This document shows, one piece after another, positions 33,419 through 46,883 of a stretch of DNA of 64,000 nucleotides. Origin of the DNA: Thinopyrum elongatum (Eukaryota; Streptophyta; Magnoliopsida; Poales; Poaceae); NCBI GenBank assembly GCA_011799875.1, contig CM022302.1:519617229-519681228 (forward strand), written 5' to 3'. How positions within the stretch are numbered: the first letter of the stretch is position 1; each line of letters begins with the position of its first letter. Made by a program: the position numbers and the translations under genes. The notes beneath the pieces are model-generated. The model made no database searches and was not told where the DNA came from. It saw only the letters and a list, made by a program, of their open reading frames with translations.

Positions 33419-36400
33419 CTAATCAAATATATAGTGATTTGGTAATACCCTTTCATGATATAAGAAATTATATTGCATCCATGGATCTAGATAAGCCCAT
33501 GGAGGGTGACCAATCATACATGGGGATGAATTCCATGGCAAAGACATTAATGGCATGTTTGGCGAATATGGATGATGTGCTAACCGAAGATTTTGATGGG
33601 GTGATGCAAACCTTCGGCTTAATTGTTTTTGGCTTCCATCCTTCTCTTTCTTCACTTTTGTAACACTTGTTGCAATATAAGGTTGCACATCATTTTTATT
33701 TTGACTGCTCTTCTTGGGAACCCATGCCATGTTCTTCTTTTTCAGCTCTTGTGTACTAAGGTTTTGTAATTCCTTCTTTTGCCAATACGATAAGCCAAGT
33801 GGGCACCTCGGCTGTGATTCTGTTTCAACCAATGGAATCTCTTTTTTGGCCTTATGCACCCTCAACTTCTTTTCTTCAGATTTGGCACTTTGACTCTCAA
33901 CTATCGATTGCTTCATCTCATTGCCTTCAGTAGCCAATGTCAACACTTTCATTGGTTTTTTTTCACTTGAGATCAAATCTGAAGTAGCACTCTTACGACC
34001 ATCTCTTTTAACGCGGTAAACTTGTTTGACCACCACTTTTTTTTTCTTTGAGCTCCGGACCGATTCCTTATGATTGAAACGGTCTTTAACATGTGATTGT
34101 TCAAATGTTGATTTTTTTAGAGCTGCATAATATTTGTGAGATGGTCTAAAATAAGATGAAGAATGCGACCTTGTATCATACCTGTCCCATGATGGATATG
34201 GATTTACATGATTATAGGAAGGTATACATGGCATTGGCATTGGCGGTACAAAATATGGATATGAATATACTGCATTAGAGTTCTCATTTTGCCAATACCG
34301 ATCCTCGGGTTTGCGCCTAGGGGGTGGTCTTGATGCTCTTGAATTACTTGGCCGATAAGCACTGTTCTCCTCACTTATCTTCTGATATTTTTCAATAGTT
34401 GTGCGAAAGTGACTTTCGGCCTTTTACATTTGTGCTTACCTCGGCATTTGCTTTCTTTTGGTTTGCTTTCATAGATCATTGGATTTGCCTGCTGCCTCCC
34501 AGTACTTGGTGTCTTCATTGCAACTTTGATGAAATTTTCGCCCTCAAAAATATTATCATTGTGCTCTTGAACAACTTCATTACTTGAAAGCTTGATCCCA
34601 ATATCTGCAGTTTTTACCTTCTCATGTTTAAATGGATCAGCTTGAAGCAGCCGATGCAAAAACCGTTTGCCATCAGGACCAATCGGAATAGACTGGTCAT
34701 CTCTTGGTGTCTCAACAAATTTCAATCGTCTTTTATCAATGGCCGATTTAACTATTTGACGAAACATGTTGCAATCCTCAAAATTATGCTTGGACGAATC
34801 ATGCAACTTACAATACATTTGTCCCTGGATAGATGGCTCAACATGGTGATCAAGAATTTTAATATAATTATTTCTCAACAACAAATCAAAGATTTGATCA
34901 CACATGTTTGAATTGAAGGTATTTTTTTTATTTTCTAGCCGGTCTTGCTGTGAGAATGGCTTTGGAGTTAAGCAAATGAATGGTTCATATTTTGTATCAC
35001 CCCATTCGGCTATGATTTTTATTTTGCATTCTTTTACCGATATCATTGGATAAGATATTATACTAGCATCGGTTTTCTGAAAAGAATATAATCTTGGCTT
35101 TATGTTTCTGAAACAAAAATAGTTAAAATATGCATGCCTCAATTGAGACCAAGAGTAAGCCAAGTATGAAACAAGCAAAGCTACCCATGTAGATACGGAC
35201 TTTAAATAAAGCAATGAGGAAAGCCTTGATTGCAACAATAATTAAGTCAGTATCGGTCTTTATAAATGGCACAATGGGTTGACCGATATGTTCTATAACA
35301 ATTTTATTGCTAACAAGTAAATTACCCTCCTTCATTGGTCTTTCAAAATTATTTATAAGAGTTTTTCTAATAGATGCATCAACAATAAAATTTTGACCAA
35401 ATTTGAAAATAGGTAAATTACTTTCTAGGCATACCTCTTCAAATATGTTGGGAGAGCATGATGGTAGTGTGACTTGAACAATATCTTGCTCCGTCTTTGG
35501 ATGGCTGCCCAACGCCTTGTCATCATCTTCTTCTTTATTCCGTCCATCATTACTTTGAAGATCCTTGTCAGCCGAACTTTGTTCAGCTACTTGCTCTTGT
35601 CCTTGAGGCTTGTCAATTTCTACGGCACGGAAGTCATAGGGCAGGAAGTAGGTTTCATTAACTTCAGAAAAATCAAGCACCGTTGTTTTCCTATGATTGC
35701 CATGCCCTTTCTCAGTGATGCTTGCCTCTTTGGATTTGATGGATTCGAAATATATACTACTTGATTCGGCTTTTTCAACCGAAGCACTTTTAGTTTCTGA
35801 ATTATCATTCTTTTCACTGGTTATATCAATTGGCAAGACTTCTTTTCTTTGAGCCAATTCCCTATCAATTCTCTCTTGGCGAAGTACTTGCACCCTATCG
35901 CGCAAAGCTTTAACTCCCCTCTCAATTTTAGCCCACTCTAGATCAGTTTGCCCCCCAATTCTTTTAGGATATTTCGACAATGAACTGTTAGTGTTGCCAA
36001 AATTTTGCAACTGTGTAGGGGGTGTATAATATGCTGCGGTACTAGGTGGAGGTGTATGCACTGCTGTATAACCATATGCTCTCTCGCCAATTCTATGAAT
36101 TGATGAAGTTTCATCTTCTTGCAAAACTCTAGCCTTTATTGCAGCATAATCAGGAAACAACCCCTTTTCATATTGTTCAAGGCAAAGAGCACTAATCCTC
36201 TTGTTTTATGCCAAACTCTTTTTTAATGCAGCCACAACCGCTTCTGGAAGGGATTGCTCCGCAATACTTTCAGATTCTTTCGGCAATGATTCGTGAGTGT
36301 TGCCGAAATTCTCGAATTGCGCAGAGCATGCATTATATGCTACAGTATTAGATGATGGCACGTGTGTTCCTGATTTATTTTAATTTATTCGGTTATGACC

Positions 36401-36943
36401 ATGAAGATGCGGGGCCGAATTATGAACATCTACAGTTGCGTACGGTGTTGCAAAATAACTAACCAGAGGTGTAGCATATGATGGTTGAGAGTAACTGGCC
36501 GAATGACTAATAGTAGCCTGGCCAATTCCCCTATCCACCGGCATGTTTCGATTAACAAGTTGCAAGTTAGTTGCCGATGAATAAAAAGGTGAAACACTTT
36601 GTTGCATGCTATTGAAAGTTCCTACATGGCGTGTTTCAACTTGATTAACCAAACTCATCATGTTGTTCATCGGCATATGGATTTGTGGGGTTGCCGATGC
36701 ATGAGGGTTGGGATACATATGTGTAATGTTGCTAAAATTGTAACTAGAAGCATGGACATTATTCTGAATCGGCTGTTGCACATAATTAAATGCACGATTG
36801 ATAAAACTAGGGCTAGCCGATGCATTATGCTCATTAAACGATCTAGCAACAACATATGCATTATTTGCATCTACAGAAGTTAATTGGGTATACATATTAC
36901 TTTCGTAGATTGCAAACCCTAGATGACGATCTCTTCGTAGCAA
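33419..36943 (-). pseudogene. gag-region frames of the Gypsy element, fragmented
   Basis: Separate minus-strand frames at 36380-36943, 35123-36160, 34375-35238 and 33419-34240 together cover a gag-like polyprotein. The first is Asn/Ser/His-rich with many repeats of Met-Pro-Asn type residues. The second has a predicted helical stretch (ERGVKALRDRVQVLRQERID). The fourth is Lys-rich with CPLGLSYWQKKELQ. Breaks between the frames show decay. No zinc knuckle or protease DTG/DSG motif was recognised. Assignment rests mainly on position between the LTR and pol remnants. Confidence 0.6.
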
Positions 36944-36976
36944 GAACGGGCTGGAGACCGTTCAAAGCTTCGTCCC

Positions 36977-36997
36977 CAGTGGAGTCACCAAAAAGTG
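36977..36997 (-). other. Primer-binding-site region of the Gypsy element
   Basis: Just inside the 5' LTR the minus strand reads TTTTTGGTGACTCCACTGGG, a layout (TGG-GACTCC-CTGGGG) common after Triticeae Gypsy 5' LTRs. The priming tRNA is not assigned. Confidence 0.55.
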
Positions 36998-37962
36998 TGT
37001 TCGCACGTGAACACGTCACCGTGTACCTCCAACGCCGAGGGTGATGCACCGCAGCTCTCGTCGAAGGGGATCCGACCGGCAGTGCGATACGCAGGACAGC
37101 CGGCAGATGCTTTTGAGGACTCGAAACCCCACACGCCCAGGAAGGACGCCGTCAGGGCGCGTGGCGGCTATTGGCTGCCCTAGGTCGACCTGATCGCCCC
37201 TAGGGCCTCGTAGATCACTGTCCTGCAAACGAGAAGAAGAAGAACTAGGGTTAAGGAGAAAAGATAAAAGATAAAAAATGGTAGATGAATTTGTTGATTG
37301 TGTGTTGTTCAATCGGCTGTCATCTCTTGTCAATATAAAAGGAGGATGGACTTCCCGTACAAGAAAAGGACTCCAAATCACGTCCAAATCTTTCCAAAAT
37401 TAACCAAACTCGGATTTAGGTAATTCTGGGACATTAGTTCGGATTTTGACTCTCACAGGCCACAAACGACCTCGGATGAAGATGCACCCAAAAGCAAATT
37501 TAAACGTTTAGACGAGACCAACAACTTTCATGTTGAATGTTTTTCGATTCGAGGCCATTCTCAGGGCCGAATCGCTCGCGCAAGATAGCCTATTACTCAC
37601 GCTACCCATCAGACACCATGTCGGATTGGGCGAGCGACTTTTTGCCTGGCAGGGCTGCACTCGAATGGCTCTAACTTTTACATATGACCTCGGATTGTGA
37701 CGATTTTTATATCAAAATCGACCATTTCGACGAGACGAAGATAATTCGTGTAGAAAATTGGCGTAATCGGCCGAGCAGTACTCTGGATACAAAATCTCAG
37801 TATTTCGAACACAACTTCGGCCTTCAAGATGAGATCAGATGGCGATGGCCCAAACTTCAAAGATGTTCGTGTCGACAATACATAACTTTTTCATGTAGAT
37901 CACTTCTCCATTTGAGACCATCTTAATTGCATTTCGTACCATGCCATAATCTGGTGTCAACA
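36998..37962 (-). repeat. 5' LTR of the Gypsy element (965 bp)
   Basis: Begins TGTTCGCACGTG and ends GGTGTCAACA, collinear with 28768-29750. Confidence 0.92.
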
Positions 37963-38968
37963 GTCGCCAATCTTGTCCGCCGACAAGCGGTCGAGCTCCG
38001 TCATCGTTGGCCGCACGGAGGGCGGCCATCACACTTACACCGTCAATGGCTACTCCAGAAGCATCGAAGGTCATCCCACCGGCAAGTACTACAGGTGCCT
38101 GCCCTTCGAGGTCGGCGGCCACCGCTGGTGCATCAACTACTTCCCAAACGGCGTGTGACGCGGGCTACGCGGACCAAGTATCCCTCGGTCTCGTCCTCGA
38201 CGAAGATGTCAAGGCTCCCGTGAAGATGAAGTATGCCTTCTGCCTCACCGGTGAGGCGGAAGAAGAGGTGGAGCAAGCTGCGTGGCTGTCGTGGGTGAAG
38301 GTGGGATACTATACCAAGGAAATCGGGTCGACCTACCCGTCCTTCACCAAAAGGGTGGACCTGGAGAGATCCGAGCATTTGAGGAACGGCTCATTCACCA
38401 TCCGATGCAACATATCGGTCGTCAAAGAATGCCGCGTCAGAGACACCACACCTTTGGTCTCCGTGCCCCCGAGCAATATTCTCCAGCACCTGGCTGAGCT
38501 CCTTGAGACCAAGAATGGCGCTGACGTAGTCTTCGAGGTCGGTGGCGAGACCGTCGCTGCGCACCGGTGCTTGCTCACGGCCCACTCGCCGGTCTTCGCT
38601 GCCGAGCTCCTCGCACCGGCGAATGCCGTCACCATCGGTACTGTGGTGCACATAGGAGACATAGAGGCCAAGGCGTTCAAGGCGTTTATCTATTTCGCGT
38701 ACACCGACTCGTTGCCAGAGACGATTAGCAAGGAAGACGAAAGTGTGACGTGCCAGCATTTTCTCATCGCGGCGGACAGGTACGGCATGGAGCGTCTCAA
38801 GGTGATCTGCGAGGAGAAGCTGTGTGCGTACATCGATGTCAGGACGGTGGCGACCATACTGGCACTTGTCGAGAAGCACCGCTGTGAGGGGCTGAAAAAG
38901 AGTTGCTTCAATTTTCTCGCCACTTCGGTGAATCTGAGGGCCGTAATGGCCACCGAAGATTATAAACA
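37963..38968 (+). pseudogene. MATH-BTB gene copy 1, main piece
   Basis: MATH-BTB proteins are substrate adaptors for Cullin-3 ubiquitin ligases; grasses have many. This piece has a MATH half (GRTEGGHHTYTVNGYS, FEVGGHRWCINYFPNG) and a BTB half (NGADVVFEVGGETVAAHRCL, then ADRYGMERLKVICEEKL). A one-base insertion (T near 38156) creates a TGA after FPNGV and shifts the frame; the rest is open in another frame. The 5' end lies at 28725-28767 beyond the Gypsy element. The 3' end is cut at DYKH by a retroposon and continues at 49304. Confidence 0.9.
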
Positions 38969-39004
38969 CTTTTTTTTTTGAAAAGGAGGATTACCTCCGG
39001 CCTC
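38969..39004 (-). mobile_element. LINE-like retroposon, 3' end with poly(A) (left part)
   Basis: A T10 run and GAAAAGGAGGATTACCTCCG stand directly after the target GATTATAAACA. This is the 3' end of a minus-strand retroposon whose main body lies at 48035-49303, separated by a 9 kb insertion. Confidence 0.7.
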
Positions 39005-39538
39005 TGTTAGCTTTAATCTTGTTTCATGTATCTGCATATTTAGTTTGCTTTCGTTATGCATGTTGGATAGGTTAGAGAGTAGCTAGTCCGGTGAAGGTTC
39101 AGCGGAGGCGTGCGGAGACGGCGAGATGCCGGGCAACCGTGCAATACGGCGAGCATGGCGAGATGCCGATGGCAGCGTGAGGCTGCAGTGCTGCGCGAGG
39201 CAGCATGGCCGTGTGATGCGGCAAACGCTTGAGAGGCTGGAGCGTGACGGACGGCACGAAGAGGTTGAACCGGGTGATCCGGCAAGTCATTTGCATACAT
39301 GCTAGTTTGGTTGGGTCTGTGGCCGTTGATGAGGCTGCCCAAGTACTGGCTGTGCATGTAGATAGTCAGCTGCATGTTGAGGTGGTTAGCTGCATGCTCG
39401 TCTAGCTAGGCCTGGTCGTTATATCCTAGAGTGATTCCAGGAGTAGGATAAGGCTAGTTAGTGCATGTAGTGGGTTAGTTAGTGGTGGTAGTGGGCTGCT
39501 GAGCGTGAGTGAATCGCATAGTGCCTGGTCCTTTGTGT

Positions 39539-40105
39539 ATACTAGATGACTCGTTGCGTCAATCGCGCAAAGGCCGAGTGCAAGTCAAGTATTGAAAGAG
39601 TGCGCATTAAAATATTACTGCTCGAAAAGCACAACTCATGATACTGTCTGCAGCAAGCAAACGATAGTCATATGCACAGGATTGTCATGGTTTGTTTTAC
39701 ATAAGATCCAAAATGATGCACTAAGTCATGTAGGAAAGGGCTCTTGTGATATGTTTAGATTGGATAGACAACCATGCAGAGGCCTTTGGACGTGCACTTG
39801 AAGGCGAAAGCATATATTTCTTTCATGATGGCTGTTTCAAAAGCATACCACACAGCAGTCTAAGCAGCAAATAACCGACAGTTAAATGCACAGGATGGTC
39901 TTAGGGGATTACGTAAGATCCAAAAGGATGATAAACATAGAAGTCTTGGTAGGCATCTATACTAATACTAAGTTATACAACAAGGGGTTCTTGCAACTTG
40001 CTTATATTGAGTAGACGATCAGACGCAGTTCCTTGGAAGTGCATTTGAAGGCGAAAGCATATGCTTGCCCTTTGTTCACGCTAGATGACCCGTTGCGCCG
40101 ATGGT
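39539..40105. repeat. Imperfect direct repeats around CTAGATGACCCGTTGCG
   Basis: CTAGATGACTCGTTGCGTC (near 39543) and CTAGATGACCCGTTGCGCC (near 40083) bound a stretch with two further diverged copies of TGAAGGCGAAAGCATAT (near 39799 and 40047) and of a GCACAGGAT(T/G)GTC block. It looks like a small dispersed repeat present in two tandem units. Confidence 0.5.
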
Positions 40106-40239
40106 GCAAAGGGCGAGAGCGAACGAAGCTTTCAAACCATGAAAGTTAGAATATTTAGAGACCAATCATTAAATCCTTGAAGTATTAGGAAATAGATATT
40201 TAGGCATACATAGCGTTATATATTAAATTGAAGGTAGGT

Positions 40240-40508
40240 TCATATGCCAAGAGAAAGGCTTGAGATCATTTCGTTCGCCAGCCAATCTTCAGCGTCTTCC
40301 AGTTTTCTGTAGACATAGATGGATATTGATTTCTTTGTAACTCCACTGTTTAGTTGGTACTGAGATGGATAGAATTGAATAGTCGCCTCAAGACCACCGG
40401 TCTTTGCCTTGTGTGTTGAGTAAACTGCACTTGGAAGATCAAGTTGTTGCATCATAGCATCCAAAAGAACTTTTGTTGGGATCCTAACTTTTTCCATCAC
40501 GGCGGACT
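40240..40508 (-). pseudogene. Unidentified minus-strand exon-like frame
   Basis: An 86-codon frame reads MMEKVRIPTKVLLDAMMQQL and later VYSTHKAKTGGLEATIQFYP, ending in a stop at about 40240. A possible splice acceptor (TCATCAG) lies just upstream on the minus strand. The pattern weakly recalls a double-stranded RNA binding domain, but I do not claim it. It could be the last exon of a gene or a captured fragment. Confidence 0.3.
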
Positions 40509-43453
40509 GATGACAGAAAGGAAGACATTGTAAGCAAGTGTTGGAAGTTTTACAGTGTACATGTTTCTATATATCTTCTGACAAAAACATTGCTGATAAA
40601 CAATGGTGATAGTGATTGAATGTGCATTTTGCATGTACAGACCTGAACTTCTATGTTTTAGACAGGGTATGCCGGATCAGGCTATAGAAGCAAAAATGAA
40701 GTGCCATCAAGCTGATCTCTAATTCTCACTGAACTAACAAAAGTGCATCTTACACTGCCTGCCTATACTACTATTGTTGTCCATGTGGAGTAGGATTTGT
40801 AAGTAAATGTTTATCTATTGTTGTACTCAAGTTAACTTGAATTACCTAGGATGAATCAGGCACTTCTGCAATTGCCATGAACAGATGGATAGGGCATGCA
40901 TCTGCACGAGACGATCGAGCTTTTCTTCTTGTTAACAACGAAAAAAATACCAATTTCAGTCACGGACAATAACTATGCTGCCACCTCTGCTTCAAAAGTA
41001 AAACTTTTCTATCTTTGACCATGTCTCTAAGAAAAATTATTAACTTGAAACTGAAATAATACCACGTTATTGGTCAAGGTTCACTTGGAAGTGGGTGAAG
41101 TGGCTTGATCCGGTGAGGACTCACCGGAGGAACTGGCGTGCTTGCGTGATGCACAAAGGGGAGGGAGCGAATCTTGCGGGTGAGGGGACAGATCTTGGAA
41201 CCGAAGTTGAGGAACATCAATGATGGATTGGAAGAGACGGTGAGCGAGAAGGTTGGTATACAGAGCCGTCAACAACTAAGCAAGTGGATGAACCTCATCT
41301 GGTTGGTCCAGTAACTCGTGCCTCGACCGGTGCTGTACAAAGAGAGGCTCAATTTAGCAGATTCCATGCGCCTATGCAACAAACTATGAACATGTGCAGC
41401 ATATCTCAAGAATTTATGTGATAAATGAAAACATGTTATTGTGCCAATCAAGGAAAAATATATGTGATATTCATGGCCGTGAAGACTTGTAATCCCACGA
41501 ATCATCTATGGAACTACAAAAATGGGAACATCTAACAGTTTCAGATGTGTGCCACAGATCAACCATGCCACACTACAATAGGTAGATATGCTCAATTGGA
41601 AAGCAAGGAGCTGCATCAGTAGGTCAATAGAGAATATCGATAACAACATGTAGTGATATAAGTAATGCGCACTATCAAGATTCCAAAAGGAGGGATTTTA
41701 CTGACAATTTAACGTCAATCTGTAGTCATTCCACTCAGTTAAAATTTAAAACAACAAAACCTCATTCAATTATTATTCAAGCAACATGAAGAACCTTGCA
41801 TTTATTCAATTAGGTGTTTACTGGTAATAGATTCACCATACAGAAGTTATTACTTCAAGATAGGCATTTAGTGTATTATAATAGCCAAACTTTCAAAACT
41901 CTTATCAGAAATATGGAATTTATTAATCAGCAAAATGTTCCATCCAAGTCTATATAGGCCAACTACTTGGACAAAGCACACAGGCCCACACTACACACCT
42001 AGCAGCGAATTCGTGTTCAAATCAACCACCACCCCAAATCCTAGATGGAAAAAAATAGACATGAATTACAGAGGAGGCACACTTGCCACTGCTCGTTCCT
42101 GCCATTGCCCTCCGTCGCTGCATCAGTTGAAATGAACGATACAAATGATGTGAATATTCAGCAAATTCTCAGCTCCAAATCCAGTGCATTTGCTGAAATA
42201 AGATTTCCAAAGTAAACAGTAAATACAAGTAAAAGCGGACACAAGCTCCAAACCTATCCTTCTAAAAACACATCGAGCTAACTAATGAGGCTAAGGATCA
42301 TCCATTGGCACCAGATTAGTAGAAGTGCAAGATCATAGCAGATTGCAACATTATATCATTGCTCCTTTAATTTAAATGTGAAAGATAAGGAAGAATTAAT
42401 CATCACAAAACAACATTATGCCAAATGATGAGCATGTATCAGGAAAATTAAAATGTTGAATAAAGATTTCTCTAAAGGACGTATGATGCCATTAACATTC
42501 TGTAGTGACTTCTCTGGAAGAACACATTTCACAACAATTTGAATAAACCAAAATAGGGACCGAAAACTCTGCTCATTGGGGGAGTATCAAGATTCACAAT
42601 ATAAATAAGATGATTCGTGCATCACTGATTTATGAAGAGAGTAAATATGTATGACCTTATAGAAACACCATTCGTCTTAGTAACCTTAATTATCATAGCA
42701 TACACACTTGGTTGAGAGCACAAAAATTTATAAGTTGTAAACCAGTCACAACACCACCACCATGATAAACTTTGAAAGAAGATCAATTTTTCCATTCGGA
42801 AGCAAAATCATCAAAGAGAAAAATGGGGAATAACTCGCCTGAGTAAAGTCAACAGAACAATGAGTAGATCCCGCTAATGCGCAGCGCAATTGAGTATAGA
42901 ATTGTTGCCAAAATCCCAAACTGAAGAAACGTCAGCATTCATACATACCCTCCTTACGTATTGAGCCGCTCTGTCACGCTGGACTTGGTCATGCCGGCGA
43001 ACTCCAGGCCAGTTATTCCAGTGTCACATCACATGACATGTCCGTGTAGGACTCTTTTGATCGTGGCAAGTGTGAGTTGCATTCATACACAAGTATCCAT
43101 ATACATGTGCATAATCCAGTGAAAGGAATATATCTGTCGTTATAGAATCACCATTCATCTTAACAAGCATCTCACTCCTACAGAAGCCACAGGGCACGAG
43201 TAACCATCTACTTGCAATTTCCAAGCCATTCTCATAAATATTAGACCACATGATATGTGTCCCTGTCAAAAAGTGAAATTAGATGGAATGCAACAATAAT
43301 ATCATACCATAACTGCATCCTAAAAAAGAAGCCAGGCTCCTCTCTAAAATAAAAATAAAGAAGCCCACCTGGCATCCGGGCATTGTAAATAGTAAATGTC
43401 CCATACTTCACAGCATGAAAAATTGGTCTGCTAGTAATTCATATCAAAGAGTA
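40509..43453. other. AT-rich stretch without a recognised gene
   Basis: Several minus-strand frames of 60-80 codons (41081-41275, 43024-43269) have no recognised domain. They may be intron or exon pieces of the uncertain minus-strand locus. Nothing firm can be called. Confidence 0.35.
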
Positions 43454-43522
43454 CTCCCTCCGTCCCATAATATAAGACCTTGCTACAATGTAATATGTTA
43501 TTATATTATGGGGCGAAGGGAG
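43454..43522. mobile_element. Stowaway MITE, 69 bp
   Basis: CTCCCTCCGTCCCATAATAT at the left and ATTATGGGGCGAAGGGAG at the right are inverted repeats with two mismatches, flanked by TA on both sides (43452-43453, 43523-43524). Very short for the family, so the centre is deleted. Confidence 0.9.
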
Positions 43523-45925
43523 TACAAAAGTAACAATGTGTGCACACACAAGCAACATATGCATGTAAATTCTAGATATTTGAAAGAACGTAAACAAAAT
43601 ATTACATGACTTTCTTTATAAAATTTATACTATATGTTGCTTAGGCCATAGCATTACCTGATTCTTTTCTACCGAAAACACAACCTGAACTCAACCTGCA
43701 GCCTAACACCAAGGAATAAGATAAATAATTTGTATGTAAAATACAAAGAAATTTGTAGCTGCAGCAGGAGTTATGTGAGTGAATAAACATGCAGTTAAAT
43801 GAGCTGAAGCACACAAAAAAATTATGGCGAGTACAGTACCTGGTAGCAGATATATCATTAAATTCTCAAATACATCACTACAATACTCAATCCCCATCAA
43901 CAACATATCAGGTAGATTTATATCCTTGAACCTGCACCAAATCCAGAAATTAAAGAACACTGTTTAAAGAAGAAGGCATATGTAACACATGAAGAATGTT
44001 ATTCTCTTAATATAACTACTCTCTTGCACACCAAATTAGGCAGACCATCAACCATAATTTGACGCTTTACAAAGAGGATTTTCATTGGCGGTGATAGCAG
44101 GTAAACTCACCTAAGAACAATTAATTGCATATCGTACAAGAAATCAATAAAATCGAGGATCAATGCTTATCCTAAACTTTAAATAGATGGCAAAATATTG
44201 GAGGAAAAGAAGATTATTAGAAAATTGTTTCTGGGAGATAGTGCACACTATTAGGAATTTTCATCCGAGAGATATACTTGTCTTCTGTCATCCATGATTC
44301 TGCTTAAGGGAACTATGTGCTTTTGTGAACCCAGATACTTGTGCAGCCTAGTGAAGAATGGTATGGTGACAATCTATTTGCATCTTCTTTTAAACTTCCA
44401 TCTTCCCCTACTTCTGAATTGATTTTTCCAGTAATTTTCAATGTGCATACATGTTGATTCAAATTAAAGTGTAGCTCACACTGGACTGGACGGGTGCTTG
44501 TTAGAGGACCTGTTTTGTTTATCTTGTTCATGAAACACTAACTTATAAGATTTAAGCTGAAAATAATAGGGTTTATTAAAGAAACATAGCAGAAAGGTAA
44601 GGGTAACATTTAGTATTATCATGGGCATGATTTTCCTTTGCACTTAGGGACATTGTGTCGATGTTAGTAATAACTAACAAGAAGCATTTCTGTTGTGTGA
44701 TTGGAATGAAATGAAGGTTCCATAGAGTATCATCTCACCGAATAAGGTAGATGCATGTATCCATTTTCCGTGGAAAGTCCACTGTTAAAAAGTTGGTCCA
44801 AACACTGCATTCTGCTAGAGACTTCCTTGACTGTCACACAATCACCTCCGTTGTACGTCTCATCCTTTAAACTATTTGTTAACCAGCGAAAGAATGGTTA
44901 TAAATTGGAAAAGATTGCACAAGCTATATAATATGACATAAGGAAAATAAAAATGGCGTACTATCTGATAAGAAAGCATAAAGGAAGCACAAGAAGAGTA
45001 GTTGCCTTCTGGAAAGAAATAGATTTAGCATAAAGGGAGAATGAAGAAGCAAGTCGCAAGATCACATTCTTCACATGGAAATTAAAGGGGCCAAAGAATG
45101 CATCTCATATTCATCGGAGGACAAAGCTTTGCTAATAGAATCACTATGCAGTAGTATTTTCATCTAGATTTTTTACTTAGTAACAACTATATATAGCTCA
45201 GTTTTTGACTGATATAGCTGTGTTATGGTATTATACGCAATCCATAGCCAAAAGACTTCACTACTTTTATACCGAGATTTTTCACAAAGTAATGTGTCTG
45301 TCCTTTATAGATGGTACTTCTACATGTAGCATCTTACTCTAATACTAAGGGGTTAACCTGCTTCTTTCTCCAAATACACAATTGCACTATTAGTGGTAGC
45401 CATAGTGTGTCATTTTCCTGTAACCCCTAAAGACTGAATTGGTGATCAGTGCATACAGATCTTGGTCCGAGCTGGAGTTAACCACGATAGATGTGGTGTC
45501 CGTGTCCGTGTCCGTGTCCGGCTAGTACATGGAAACAATTACCGTCTAGGACTTGTATATGGAATAGGACTGCTATAGCTAGATCTTAGTGCTTCTATAT
45601 ATATACTTGTAACCTGCCCCTGTAATAAACTCAGTCCAGATCAAAGCAATACAGATCAACAGGACCAACAAGGCCCTGTTTAGCCATCAACTCGCGTGTT
45701 CCTGCGTCCTCGTGAGTATCGTGTGTTCCGGCATTGGCGAAACCGATTTGCTAGTTTGACTAAGCGTAAGGCTGTGCAAAGCTAGCAAGACGTGTGTGCC
45801 TGCTTGCTGTGTACGTGCATATATCCAGGGAAAAGCCAGCTTGTGTGCACGTGTACGTCGGAAAGTACTCGACGCACGGGATCTGTGCCAACACGAGCAA
45901 TGCAAAATCATGACTATGGTCTGTT
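43523..45925. other. Spacer with a segment copied at 46650
   Basis: About 43922-44036 (CCTTGAACCTGCACCAAATC and onward) recurs at 46651-46763 with about 10% difference. A (GTGTCC)4-like run lies at 45500-45523. A possible LTR-like tail with TGTAATAAACTCAG stands near 45620-45660. No gene recognised. Confidence 0.45.
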
Positions 45926-46091
45926 CTGCATACATATATAGTGCATGCTACTGATATTTATCACAGTGGCTGTACCTATTTCTTTGAAGTAATTTTCTTG
46001 TCTTACTACTGCATACATATACAGTGCATGCTACTGATATTTATCACAGTGGCTGTACCAATTTATGTCAAGTAATTTTCTTGTCTCACTA
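45926..46091. repeat. 83-bp tandem duplication
   Basis: Units 45926-46008 and 46009-46091 both start CTGCATACATATA and share GTGCATGCTACTGATATTTA. They differ at a handful of positions. Confidence 0.9.
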
Positions 46092-46799
46092 AATCTACAT
46101 ATCCTGACAAAATTGCTTGAGTGTACTGAACCTGAATATACACACCTACGATTTAGCACTAACTTTACTACAGATTAGATTCCATTCACTATCATGAATG
46201 TGGCTGCCACCATACGCAGCAGCCGGCCGATCACAAGATATTACTATGATTAGGTATAACAAGGGGACAAATAGTTTAATTAGTGGTCAGCTTAACAAGA
46301 ATCTAAACAATCAGTTGTGAAGAAGCAGTTACATCAGGGTGGTGATTGGACCATGAACTGAGAGAGATGAGGAACATACCCAGTACAAATCCAATCTCAG
46401 TTCCTTTTTTCTCATTGCTGATTACCACCGTTGCGATTAGGAACACCAACAAAATATGTGTTCTCAACTCCTGAATATCCCATGAGAAATAGCAGCAATA
46501 CAAAACGATGAAAGTGGACTTAAATAGATCATTTACTGTCGTACAAATTCAATGAGTACGTCAACAGAAGAAAAGTAAACCAGGTAACGAACCACCGTTG
46601 AAAGAACAAGTTGTTGTACAAAATATAACCAATTAGGGTGTAAAAACATGACCTTGAACTTGCACCAAATCCAAAAATTGAAGAACATTGTTTAAAGAAG
46701 AAGACATATGTAACACATGAAGAATGCAATCTTCTTACAATAACTACTCTCTGGCACACCAAAATAACATAGCCCCCTGTAGAACAAATGAACATGACT

Positions 46800-46801
<2 letters not shown>

Positions 46802-46870
<69 letters not shown>
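46802..46870. repeat. (GA)34 microsatellite
   Basis: An uninterrupted GA run of about 68 bases. Long perfect tracts like this are prone to length changes. Confidence 0.97.
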
Positions 46871-46872
<2 letters not shown>

Positions 46873-46883
46873 ACCTTGTTGTT

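Larger units (their letters stand above)
28768..37962 (-). mobile_element. Ty3/Gypsy LTR retrotransposon, internally deleted, inserted in MATH-BTB copy 1
   Basis: Two LTRs (28768-29750 and 36998-37962) bound the element, and GTCGC flanks both sides (28763-28767 and 37963-37967), a perfect 5-bp target duplication. Minus orientation: gag near the right LTR, integrase near the left. Between them only gag-like frames, a small RNase H remnant and integrase remain; protease and reverse transcriptase are not recognised. A Copia solo LTR sits at 31214-32986. The LTRs differ by many substitutions and a short indel, so the insertion is not recent. Family not assigned. Confidence 0.92.

Noticed and set aside
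38391..38969. 192-codon minus-strand frame over MATH-BTB copy 1 (and 49821-50402 over copy 2)
   Set aside because: Shadow of the BTB coding strand. The plus strand has clear BTB motifs; the minus frame mirrors them in both copies.
45460..45665. LTR-like tail (TGTAATAAACTCAG ... AGATCAACA) as end of a 5' LTR starting at 39005
   Set aside because: No primer binding site follows and no second copy was found in the window, so the boundary cannot be supported.
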